From Clostridia bacterium (GTDB lineage Bacteria > Bacillota_A > Clostridia > TANB77 > CAG-508), in contig JAGATI010000184.1 of the NCBI GenBank assembly GCA_017621295.1, forward strand, positions 1-6,230: a DNA stretch of 6,230 bases. Reading direction: 5' to 3'. Shown piece by piece: positions 1-4,854 of this stretch (the stretch's first letter is position 1; the number at the start of each line of letters is the position of its first letter). The notes under the pieces are model-generated. The model did not search any database. It was not told where the DNA came from and was given only the letters and a program-made list of their open reading frames with translations. Made by a program: the position numbers and the translations under genes.

Positions 1-270
1 AACGTCAATTTCCCTTGCAAGTTGACTATTTTTACTCTTTTCTATATTCTCAACTTCATTCCATAATCTTTCTCTATTTGTTGCCCAATTAGGAGCATTG
101 CTTGGGGCTAATATTTCTTTATATACTACTCCTTTTTTTCTTGTATAATCATGCTCTAAGCCATCTCTTTTATTATACAATTTTTCTCCACTTCTATATG
201 CACTTGCTCCTACTGATGATTTCCCTTTTGACCTACTTATTATTTTTATATGTAGATGATATATTGCCAA
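1..270 (-). CDS. mobA: MobA/MobL-family (MOBQ) relaxase, N-terminal part (continues at 6089)
   Basis: This encodes residues 1-90 of a 370-aa relaxase whose remainder is at 6089-5247 once the circle is closed. Relaxases nick oriT, bond covalently to the 5' end and pilot the strand into a recipient. The protein begins MAIYHLHIKIISRSKGKSS, followed by ASAYRSGEKL. This matches the start of RSF1010 MobA and Gram-positive MobA/MobL proteins. Tyr25 falls at the same position as the nicking tyrosine of RSF1010 MobA. The start is TTG at 270: an AAAGGAG site (281-287) lies 10 nt upstream, an in-frame stop lies just before it, and the MAIYHL opening begins exactly there. The leader carries a 24-bp palindrome and then oriT, so the relaxase gene reads away from its own target site. 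The family call is firm; the joining across the ends is inferred from the terminal repeat. Confidence 0.93.
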   Translation of the reverse strand, partial: MAIYHLHIKIISRSKGKSSVGASAYRSGEKLYNKRDGLEHDYTRKKGVVYKEILAPSNAPNWATNRERLWNEVENIEKSKNSQLAREIDV

Positions 271-280
271 AATATATTAT

Positions 281-287
281 CTCCTTT
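281..287 (-). promoter_or_regulatory. ribosome binding site of the relaxase gene
   Basis: AAAGGAG on the minus strand, 10 nt before the TTG at 270. It supports this unusual start codon. A palindrome begins 5 bp upstream of the site (292-315). Confidence 0.82.
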
Positions 288-291
288 CTAT

Positions 292-315
292 AAATTAATA
301 CAAATGTATTAATTT
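292..315. repeat. 24-bp palindrome in the relaxase leader, possible operator
   Basis: Perfect inverted repeat with arms AAATTAATACA and TGTATTAATTT separated by AA. It sits between oriT and the relaxase ribosome binding site. It could be an operator or an mRNA hairpin limiting relaxase expression. No regulator can be assigned. Confidence 0.6.
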
Positions 316-346
316 TGTATTTAAAAATATTTTATATTTTTATTTA

Positions 347-361
347 GCTCTCTGCAAGAGC
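347..361. repeat. short inverted repeat beside oriT
   Basis: Arms GCTCT and AGAGC around a 5-nt loop, touching the left edge of the oriT repeats. It may be an extra relaxosome-binding element; it is short enough to be chance. Confidence 0.4.
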
Positions 362-400
362 GCACACACTATTTATGGTGTATAAGTGCGCCCTTCGGAT
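360..400 (+). other. oriT with RSF1010/pIP501-type nick site
   Basis: The plus strand carries ATAAGTGCGCCCTTCGGA at 382-399. TAAGTGCG/CCCT is the nick-region core known from RSF1010/R1162 and from the Gram-positive plasmids pIP501 and pSK41/pGO1. By analogy the nick falls between G390 and C391 on the plus strand. Directly 5' is an inverted repeat, ACACTA (366-371) with TGGTGT (376-381) around TTTA, with one T/G mismatch, in the place where the family has its relaxase-binding hairpin. A second perfect pair, GCGCAC (360-365) and GTGCGC (386-391), brackets that hairpin. The predicted polarity makes 391 onward the leading region, through the accessory gene and the cargo, with the relaxase gene entering last, as is usual. 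It lies between the divergent relaxase and accessory genes. Confidence 0.9.
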
Positions 401-450
401 TATATTTTAATTAACTCATACACTATTATTTTTATTAATAAGGTTAATTT

Positions 451-479
451 ATTATAATATTGAAAATTATATTTTTCAA
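451..479 (-). promoter_or_regulatory. mobA: promoter of the relaxase operon
   Basis: Mirror image of the rightward promoter: TTGAAA (479-474), 17-bp spacer, TATAAT (456-451), read leftward. RNA would start near 444, giving a leader of about 170 nt that runs through oriT and the 292-315 palindrome before the relaxase start at 270. Confidence 0.65.
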
Positions 480-488
480 TATTATAAT
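460..488 (+). promoter_or_regulatory. promoter of the MobC/TraD-like gene
   Basis: -35 TTGAAA (460-465), 17-bp spacer, consensus -10 TATAAT (483-488). The predicted RNA start is near 494-496, inside the palindrome at 490-505, about 30 nt before the TTG start of the gene. Confidence 0.72.
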
Positions 489-489
489 G

Positions 490-505
490 TTATGTAATTA
501 CATAA
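490..505. promoter_or_regulatory. perfect 16-bp palindrome at the transcription start, probable operator
   Basis: TTATGTAATTACATAA is a spacerless perfect palindrome beginning 2 nt after the rightward -10 box and covering the predicted RNA start. This is a standard position for a repressor operator. The accessory protein encoded just downstream is a plausible autorepressor, but that is inference. Confidence 0.62.
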
Positions 506-509
506 TAGT

Positions 510-516
510 AAGGAGG
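510..516 (+). promoter_or_regulatory. ribosome binding site of the MobC/TraD-like gene
   Basis: AAGGAGG, 9 nt before the TTG at 526. It decides the start against the earlier in-frame TTG (460) and ATG (487), which fall within the promoter palindrome and would start translation upstream of this site. Confidence 0.8.
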
Positions 517-525
517 TATTTTATT

Positions 526-780
526 TTGAAACAAAATAAAAAGTTATCAGATATAGAAGAAAAAATTAAACAATTAAAGGCTCAAAAACAAGCTATTATA
601 AATAAGGAAAAAGAAAAAGAACGTAAAGCAAGAACAAAAAGATTAATTGAAATAGGTGCTATTTTTGATAGTATAGGAATTAATTCTGTAGATTTAGCAA
701 ATGAATTTAAAAATCATTTTACTAATAATGATAAATCAAAACTATGGTTAGAAAAATTCATAGAAAAAAATAAGGCTTAA
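526..780 (+). CDS. MobC/TraD-like relaxosome accessory protein
   Basis: An 84-aa, basic, helical protein, divergent from the relaxase across oriT. The first 35 residues are a charged coiled coil (KQNKKLSDIEEKIKQLKAQK). A core of about 20 residues follows, ERKARTKRLIEIGAIFDSIG, which resembles the RKARTR-LI-xGA-L signature I associate with the small TraD/MobC accessory proteins of mobilisable plasmids. Such proteins bind oriT, help the relaxase open the nick site and often repress the mob promoters. The TTG start at 526 follows AAGGAGG; earlier starts would translate the promoter palindrome. The stop lies in the terminator stem. Position supports the role strongly, since RSF1010 mobC is likewise divergent from mobA across oriT. 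The similarity is from memory and the protein is short, so the exact family is moderately sure. Confidence 0.78.
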   Translation: MKQNKKLSDIEEKIKQLKAQKQAIINKEKEKERKARTKRLIEIGAIFDSIGINSVDLANEFKNHFTNNDKSKLWLEKFIEKNKA

Positions 781-798
781 TTTAAGCCTTATTTTTTT
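764..798 (+). terminator. intrinsic terminator of the MobC/TraD-like gene
   Basis: Perfect inverted repeat, arms 764-780 and 782-798, with an AAGGCTT/AAGCCTT core and a 7-T tract on the plus strand. The stop codon at 778-780 is part of the stem. The matching A tract means it could also work leftward. Confidence 0.88.
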
Positions 799-912
799 CT
801 ATAAATTTCTTTTTACTAACAAATATTTTTGAATTCTTATTTTATACAAATCTATAACTAATAATTTAACTAAAAAATTAAATTAGTCCAGTTAAAAATC
901 TTATTATTAAGA

Positions 913-941
913 TTGACATTTTTTTCATTTAATGTTAAATT
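913..941 (+). promoter_or_regulatory. promoter of the secreted putative toxin
   Basis: Consensus -35 TTGACA (913-918), 17-bp spacer, -10 TAAATT (936-941) with an extended TG two bases upstream. The start codon is about 25 nt beyond the predicted RNA start. The rest of the 799-973 gap is AT-rich and holds no other feature I can support. Confidence 0.78.
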
Positions 942-973
942 TTGTAATAAAAAATTAAAAAGGAGATTTTATA

Positions 974-1753
974 ATGAAAAAATTAATATCTATTATATTA
1001 TCATTTTGTATGATATTTACAAATTTTAATGCCATTTATGCAAATCAAAATAGTGATTTAGAATTAATCGGTATATTAGAAGATGCTGATAGAGTAGAAT
1101 TAGTTCAAAACGATTATAACTATGGCGAAGCATATGCAATATTCGGAAACTTAAAAAGTACCATAAAATGGAATAAAAAAACTAATGAAGTAGAGTTTGA
1201 AGTTGAAAATTTAAAATCAAGAAGTATATTAGATAAATCTACATTTGATATTGAAATTAATGAAGAATTTGAACCAGTTGGAGTAATAGAGTATAATGGT
1301 GAAAAATATGATTTAGAAACAACTGATATAAATCAAAATGCTAGAGTAGTTTTAGCTTTACCTGCAATAGTTGGATCTGCATTAGTATCCGCTTTAATTG
1401 CTGCATCTGCAACTGTAATAATAGCTGGAGTAACATATGTTTTAGCTACTGAAATAGCCTCTACATTGAGAAAAAAACAACCTAAACATTATCAAGCAGC
1501 AATAAGATATAGCAAAAAATTAAAAAGAAATGAATTATTTATAGGAGATTCACTTGGAGAAACAGGTGCATCTGGAAGACTAAAAGCTGGTAATGATGTT
1601 TGGTCTACTTCACAAGCCGGAGCTAAAAAAATAGCAAAACTAGCTGGTGGAAATAAAGAACCTGTAGGTGCTGAAAAGCATGGCGGAGGAAAACCAGGTT
1701 ATTATTGGCATTACCATACACATAATAGAAAAGGTGGTCATAGCTTTTTTTAA
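974..1753 (+). CDS. secreted putative toxin (SAR2788-like) with His-rich C-terminus
   Basis: A 259-aa protein. Residues 1-23 form a Sec signal peptide: KK, a hydrophobic core, then IYA as the likely cleavage point before NQNSD. Residues 24-120 are a hydrophilic, probably beta-rich domain. Residues 125-162 are a long hydrophobic, Ala/Val/Ile-rich stretch able to insert in a membrane. Residues 170-259 are basic and end with Gly- and His-rich sequence: KHGGGKPGYYWHYHTH, then NRKGGHSFF at the very end. That tail resembles what I recall of the proteins annotated as SAR2788 family putative toxins in Firmicutes; the match is from memory. Activity is unknown; clustered His236, 246, 248, 250 and 256 could serve nuclease or metal chemistry. 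It has its own strong promoter, AGGAG 8 nt before the ATG, and a convergent acidic gene that may encode immunity. No dedicated exporter is present. Confidence 0.82.
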   Translation: MKKLISIILSFCMIFTNFNAIYANQNSDLELIGILEDADRVELVQNDYNYGEAYAIFGNLKSTIKWNKKTNEVEFEVENLKSRSILDKSTFDIEINEEFEPVGVIEYNGEKYDLETTDINQNARVVLALPAIVGSALVSALIAASATVIIAGVTYVLATEIASTLRKKQPKHYQAAIRYSKKLKRNELFIGDSLGETGASGRLKAGNDVWSTSQAGAKKIAKLAGGNKEPVGAEKHGGGKPGYYWHYHTHNRKGGHSFF

Positions 1754-1768
1754 TAAAATTTAATAAGT

Positions 1769-1824
1769 TTAATAAAACTATAGAAAAAAGATCCTAAAGG
1801 ATCTTTTTTCTATAGTTTTATTAA
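1769..1824. terminator. shared bidirectional terminator between putative toxin and immunity genes
   Basis: Perfect 26-bp arms (1769-1794 and 1799-1824) around TAAA. The core is A6-GATCC / GGATC-T6, giving a GC stem and a T run in both directions. It lies 15 bp after the toxin stop and contains the last codons and stop of the convergent gene. It should insulate each gene from antisense readthrough. Confidence 0.92.
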
Positions 1825-2082
1825 TAAATCATGTTTTATCTCTTCAGTAGTAAATGATTTTAAAATATAAGACTCATTATTTTTGAACTTATTAATCCAA
1901 TATGATATAGCTTCTCCTCGATAATCTACACCCAAAGCATTTCCATTTTCATAAACCCAAAAAGGATGCGTTTTATCTTCATATATCCATTTATGAAAAT
2001 CATCAATATCTATATCTATATTATTTTTACAATATACATAATCAAAATCATTATCATATTCAAATACAACTTTTATAATCAT
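1810..2082 (-). CDS. acidic 90-aa protein, candidate immunity protein
   Basis: A small acidic protein (17 Asp/Glu against 10 Lys/Arg) with no signal peptide or membrane segment, so cytosolic. Asp and aromatic residues are dense in the N-terminal half (EYDNDFDYVYCKNN, then IDIDIDDFHKWIYED). The middle reads HPFWVYENGNALGVDYRGEA, followed by ISYWINKFKNN. I do not recognise a named family. It is small, acidic, and convergent with a secreted, basic-tailed toxin-like protein, all typical of immunity partners. The ATG at 2082 follows AAAGGAG (2091-2097) by 8 nt; the stop lies in the shared terminator. A separate transcript would allow protection without toxin expression. The gene is well supported; immunity is inference from context. 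Confidence 0.78.
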   Translation of the reverse strand: MIIKVVFEYDNDFDYVYCKNNIDIDIDDFHKWIYEDKTHPFWVYENGNALGVDYRGEAISYWINKFKNNESYILKSFTTEEIKHDLLIKL

Positions 2083-2114
2083 TTATTTAACTCCTTTATA
2101 CTTTATAACTATAT

Positions 2115-2120
2115 ATTATA
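2115..2120 (-). promoter_or_regulatory. possible -10 box of the candidate immunity gene
   Basis: TATAAT on the minus strand, 32 bp before the ATG at 2082 and 17 bp before the ribosome binding site. No convincing -35 element is seen at the expected distance, so this is a weak call in very AT-rich sequence. Confidence 0.4.
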
Positions 2121-2363
2121 CTTTAATTTTTACTTAAATTGTTATAAAAACTTATTAAATAACACATTAAATTTCTCTTTTAAAAATAATAGTCAAATTA
2201 TGTCCATTATCTTTAAAAGATTATCAAAATATATAATAACATCAAAAAAATTCATAATTTAATTTATAAATTTTTTAAGTTAATAAACCAATATATCATC
2301 ATATCCCCTAAAGTTAAATTTTAGTCTAGATACTCATTATATATTTTTAAGAAGTCATTAGTT
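2121..2363. other. AT-rich intergenic stretch, no supported gene
   Basis: Gap between the candidate immunity gene and the ribbon-helix-helix gene. It is extremely AT-rich, and the plus-strand frame crossing it has no ribosome binding site and low-complexity Ile/Asn/Phe composition. A small inverted repeat (CTAAA 2308-2312, TTTAG 2320-2324) is the only structure. No clear terminator follows the gene ending at 2364. Confidence 0.5.
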
Positions 2364-2723
2364 TTATTTTATTTTTCTATAAAAAGCTAAATTAGCACTA
2401 TTTTTACCTATAAACTCAACATTATCTATTTCTCCATTTGTTACTTTATTATAAAACAATCTTCCAATCGATAGCCTACTACGTTTTGAAAAACTTATCC
2501 ATATATCTCCAAATAAAGATGGTAAACTAAACTCTTCTAAAACACTTAGTTTACTTATTTTTTCTTTGACAATATCTAATGTAACATTGTTTTCTTGAAT
2601 AATAGGCAAATTAGATATAACGAAATCAGTAATTGTCTGTTCATTTCCTTTTGCAAGTTTATTGATTTCATCATATTGGTCTTTTGTAAGGTTAATGCTT
2701 ATTTTAATTTTTTTATTATTCAT
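2364..2723 (-). CDS. ribbon-helix-helix regulator with DUF1413-like C-terminus
   Basis: A 119-aa protein in two parts. Residues 1-40 fit a ribbon-helix-helix DNA-binding domain: a basic beta strand (KKIKISINL), then helices TKDQYDEINKLAKG and TITDFVISNL. Residues about 64-119 (FSLPSLFGDIW, RSRLSIGRLFYNKV, then IEFIGKN-like sequence and a closing YRKIK) match what I recall of DUF1413, a small domain of unknown function in Firmicutes. The ATG at 2723 follows TAGGAG (2730-2735) by 6 nt. A near-perfect 36-bp palindrome ends 23 bp upstream of the start, so autoregulation is likely. Lying between cargo and replication genes, it might control copy number, stability or the cargo; none is proven. The fold call is good and the DUF call moderate. 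Confidence 0.82.
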   Translation of the reverse strand: MNNKKIKISINLTKDQYDEINKLAKGNEQTITDFVISNLPIIQENNVTLDIVKEKISKLSVLEEFSLPSLFGDIWISFSKRSRLSIGRLFYNKVTNGEIDNVEFIGKNSANLAFYRKIK

Positions 2724-2746
2724 AATTATCTCCTATAATGTTTTTA

Positions 2747-2782
2747 ATTAATTGGATTCCTATTAATCGGAATCCAATTAAT
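2747..2782. promoter_or_regulatory. 36-bp near-perfect palindrome, probable operator of the ribbon-helix-helix gene
   Basis: Arms ATTAATTGGATTCC and GGAATCCAATTAAT (14 bp each, perfect) flank TATTAATC, whose centre ATTAAT is itself palindromic. Only one base pair breaks full symmetry. It sits just upstream of the ribbon-helix-helix gene, where its autorepressor would bind. A plasmid-maintenance site is an alternative. It is notably GC-richer than its surroundings. Confidence 0.68.
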
Positions 2783-2867
2783 ATCATGACACATTTATTT
2801 AAGTCGGTCAATAGCTTTAATAACTTCTATCAACTATCCTTTAAATTTAGCTTTAGGGAATAGTTAC

Positions 2868-2929
2868 AATAAAAAAAGAGTGTATCCATTGAAATTACTA
2901 CATTTAAGAAGATACACTCTTTTTTTATT
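2868..2929. terminator. bidirectional terminator of the replication unit
   Basis: Perfect 19-bp arms (2868-2886 and 2911-2929) with A7-GAGTGTATC and GATACACTC-T7, giving a T run on both strands. The 24-nt loop is unusually long for an intrinsic terminator. It stops leftward RNA from the replication and zinc-ribbon genes before the ribbon-helix-helix promoter region. The flanks, 2783-2867 and 2930-3077, are AT-rich and without genes. Confidence 0.85.
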
Positions 2930-3020
2930 TTTTAGTTTTCTATGAAACTTTATTTTTTAAATTTTTGCAAATTCTATATATATTAATCCTTTTACCCTTT
3001 TTACTTAATTTATTTCTGCA

Positions 3021-3064
3021 TTAATTGTAATTTTTATATATTTTACTTTAATTGTTTTATATAT
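3021..3064. repeat. two imperfect AT-rich direct repeats
   Basis: TTAATTGT occurs at 3021 and 3048, each followed within a few bases by TTTATATAT (3033-3041 and 3056-3064). The spacing between pairs is not constant. In such AT-rich DNA this may be chance; it is noted only as a possible origin element. Confidence 0.25.
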
Positions 3065-3077
3065 AATAAATACAATA

Positions 3078-3365
3078 CTATTTCATACTTGGCATCTTCC
3101 AAATAATACTACCTTTATATATTTGTACTGCTATTTGATTACCACAAGAACATTCAGTACCTTTTATCAATGGTACTTGAGTATACTCTATTTCATGTTT
3201 AAAACCACATTTATCACAAACAAAAACTTTTTCTTCCTCTTGATCTTCTAAACTTTTCATCGCTAAATCAAAATCTTCAAAGGTAAGTATTCCTGTTTTC
3301 TCAAATTTCTCAGCTAATAATCGTCCTCTTAGTTGAACTTCCTTATCCATCATATTTTTATTCAT
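3078..3365 (-). CDS. 95-aa zinc-ribbon protein downstream of the replication gene
   Basis: The N-terminal half is charged and helical (KEVQLRGRLLAEKFEKTG, then LTFEDFDLAMKSLEDQEEE). The C-terminal half carries CDKCGF (Cys50, Cys53) and ECSCGN (Cys72, Cys74), a four-cysteine layout expected to bind one zinc ion and often used for nucleic-acid or protein contact. The start chosen is the ATG at 3365, which has GGGAGG 9 nt upstream (3375-3380); a longer frame from a TTG at 3389 would place that site inside the gene. It follows the replication gene by 81 bp on the same strand with no terminator between, so the two are probably co-transcribed and may share a replication or copy-control job. I do not recognise the family. 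Confidence 0.82.
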   Translation of the reverse strand: MNKNMMDKEVQLRGRLLAEKFEKTGILTFEDFDLAMKSLEDQEEEKVFVCDKCGFKHEIEYTQVPLIKGTECSCGNQIAVQIYKGSIIWKMPSMK

Positions 3366-3374
3366 AAATAAAAA

Positions 3375-3380
3375 CCTCCC
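3375..3380 (-). promoter_or_regulatory. ribosome binding site fixing the zinc-ribbon start
   Basis: GGGAGG on the minus strand, 9 nt before the ATG at 3365. It rules against the upstream TTG at 3389. Confidence 0.72.
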
Positions 3381-3446
3381 TAAAAACAATTTTTAATCCA
3401 AACACAAAAACCACATATTTATAAAGACCATTTCAGGAAACTTTTT

Positions 3447-4709
3447 TTAAAACTTTAAATATTTACTTACCGTTCCCTTTGCAATCCCTAGCTTTTCAGC
3501 AATTTCTTTTTGTCTTAGTCCTTTTTCCTTAAATTCTTTAACTTTATTTATTAAATCTTGTTTTTGTTGTTCTCTTTTAGTTAATCCATTTTCATTTCTT
3601 GGAGTTCTTTTTTCATTTTTTCTTTTATATTTTTCATCAGTTCCAATTATAGTTTTCATGTGCTTTTGCTCTAATTTTGTAATACATAATCTCTCTATTA
3701 ATGTTTCATTCTTATACCAGTAGCCACCTTTATCTCTCATTCCTTTGGTTACCCTCTTATCTTCTCCACTTCTTATTCCTTGCTCATACTCTATAAACTT
3801 ATCTATTGCTTTTCCTACACTTCTAACTATTGATAGTATTTCATTTTCTTTCAATGGCTCTATAAAGCTATTATTTAACTCTATAACTGTATTTTGTAAT
3901 TCAAATTCATCTCTTATATATATGCCTTTCCAATAAGCAAAACAGTGTATTATCATATTTCTATGACCTTTTACATCATAGTTTCTTAGTTTACATAACA
4001 TTTGTATATCTTCAGCTCTTGCCATATGCAAACTATATGAATTAAAGAATTTATTATTAATTACTTTCTTATCAACTTTTTTAGTTTGTTGTATCTTCAA
4101 TTGATGTGATTTTTGTTTATAATTTAAATATTTTTCTCTTAAATCATACATAGAGTATTCTATCAAATCACTGTATAAGACGTTGCATTCCGTTTTAGAA
4201 CGTGAATTAATAGTATTTGGTAATCTAAGTACCCTTGCACCATCTGTCGCTCTCTTATCGGCTCCTAGGTGCTTTAATTGATGATATAGATAGTCTTGTA
4301 ACTCTTGCCATGTTTGTAATGCACCATATGGAGCATTTTTTATAATCCAATATACATGTAACCCTCTTCCACTATCAATTACAAGAGATGGCTTTGGTAT
4401 TTTATCTTCATAATGCAAAATCCATATAAGATAAACTACTTCAGACTTATCAAGTCCTAGCTTTTCAAAATCCATATCTTGATATAAAGCTCTAAATTGC
4501 CTTATATTTTCAACTTTTCTTGATGGTATATACATTGTATTTGGTGTTATAAATACATCTTCTTGACCTTTATACTTTTCTATTTTTTCTAAATCTTCAT
4601 ATCTAACATTTTCTATTTGTATATTATCATGTTCTTTTAATTTTAATATCTGTATATATCCATCTGTTGTTTCATCAAATAATTGTTTGTTATATTTTCT
4701 TAGTCCCAT
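3447..4709 (-). CDS. plasmid replication protein: AEP-type primase, PriCT-like domain, C-terminal HTH
   Basis: A 420-aa protein, the only replication gene present. Residues about 50-185 look like an archaeo-eukaryotic primase domain: DMD at 78-80 (acidic metal-binding motif), SGRGLHVYW at 113-121 with His118 (nucleotide-binding motif), then Asp156 and RVLRLPNTIN at 159-168. Residues about 248-304 resemble PriCT-1 (GHRN, then EPLKENEILSIVRSVGKAI). A basic linker leads to a C-terminal helix-turn-helix at about 399-419, RQKEIAEKLGIAKGTVSKYL. No Walker A motif or helicase domain is seen. It probably recognises the origin through the HTH and primes synthesis, with host helicase and polymerase doing the rest; the division of labour is inferred. 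The ATG at 4709 follows a GGGGAGGA site by 10 nt. The zinc-ribbon gene follows in the same unit. Confidence 0.87.
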   Translation of the reverse strand: MGLRKYNKQLFDETTDGYIQILKLKEHDNIQIENVRYEDLEKIEKYKGQEDVFITPNTMYIPSRKVENIRQFRALYQDMDFEKLGLDKSEVVYLIWILHYEDKIPKPSLVIDSGRGLHVYWIIKNAPYGALQTWQELQDYLYHQLKHLGADKRATDGARVLRLPNTINSRSKTECNVLYSDLIEYSMYDLREKYLNYKQKSHQLKIQQTKKVDKKVINNKFFNSYSLHMARAEDIQMLCKLRNYDVKGHRNMIIHCFAYWKGIYIRDEFELQNTVIELNNSFIEPLKENEILSIVRSVGKAIDKFIEYEQGIRSGEDKRVTKGMRDKGGYWYKNETLIERLCITKLEQKHMKTIIGTDEKYKRKNEKRTPRNENGLTKREQQKQDLINKVKEFKEKGLRQKEIAEKLGIAKGTVSKYLKF

Positions 4710-4854
4710 AATAAAAAGTCCTCCCCCTATAGCATCAAATACTCTTAGAAAAAGAACTTTTATATTTTACCATTGAACTTTTATGATTATTATGATAATA
4801 TTTACTCATAAAAAATGTATAAAAAAAGAACCTTTCTTAAGATTTTTTTGAGAT
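4710..4854. other. leader of the replication gene, candidate origin region
   Basis: AT-rich gap upstream of the replication gene. GAACTTTTAT occurs twice (4754-4763 and 4775-4784), 21 bp apart, about two helical turns, and a weaker relative GAACCTTTCT is at 4828-4837. A tandem 9-mer with one mismatch (TATGATTAT, TATGATAAT) follows the second copy. These could be initiator sites or copy-control operators. A -10-like TAAAAT (4769-4764, minus strand) lacks a good -35 partner, so the replication promoter is not firmly placed. Confidence 0.4.

Larger units (their letters stand above)
451..488. promoter_or_regulatory. palindrome with 16-bp arms forming a symmetric two-way promoter
   Basis: A perfect inverted repeat: arms 451-466 and 473-488, loop TTATAT. 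Because it is exactly symmetric, each strand carries TTGAAA, a 17-bp gap and TATAAT. The rightward copy faces the 84-aa accessory gene and the leftward copy faces oriT and the relaxase. The two polymerase sites overlap, so occupancy should be mutually exclusive, and a dimeric repressor bound to the arms would silence both. The geometry is read directly; activity is inferred. Confidence 0.75.

Noticed and set aside
1..141. Direct repeat at both ends as a mobile-element or integration repeat
   Set aside because: The relaxase reading frame is completed exactly by joining the ends, so circular-assembly overlap explains it better.
102..293. Plus-strand hydrophobic reading frame
   Set aside because: Antisense to the conserved relaxase N-terminus; low-complexity Leu/Phe/Tyr composition and no ribosome binding site.
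460..780. A 106-aa form of the accessory protein starting at 460
   Set aside because: The extra 22 codons are the promoter palindromes; AAGGAGG followed by TTG at 526 is the supported start.
800..912. Small RNA or riboswitch in the gap before the toxin-like gene
   Set aside because: No promoter-terminator pair or stable structure is visible ahead of the TTGACA promoter.
1966..2262. Plus-strand Ile/Tyr/Asn-rich reading frame
   Set aside because: Antisense to the candidate immunity gene and then AT-rich spacer; no ribosome binding site and biased composition typical of AT-rich noncoding DNA.
2887..2910. Long terminator loop as an antisense regulatory RNA for replication
   Set aside because: No complementarity to the replication gene leader could be seen by eye and no dedicated promoter was found.
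3366..3389. Longer zinc-ribbon protein from TTG 3389
   Set aside because: The GGGAGG site lies inside that extension and is well spaced for the ATG at 3365.
3745..3936. Plus-strand reading frame within the replication gene
   Set aside because: Antisense shadow of a gene with recognisable domains; no start signals.
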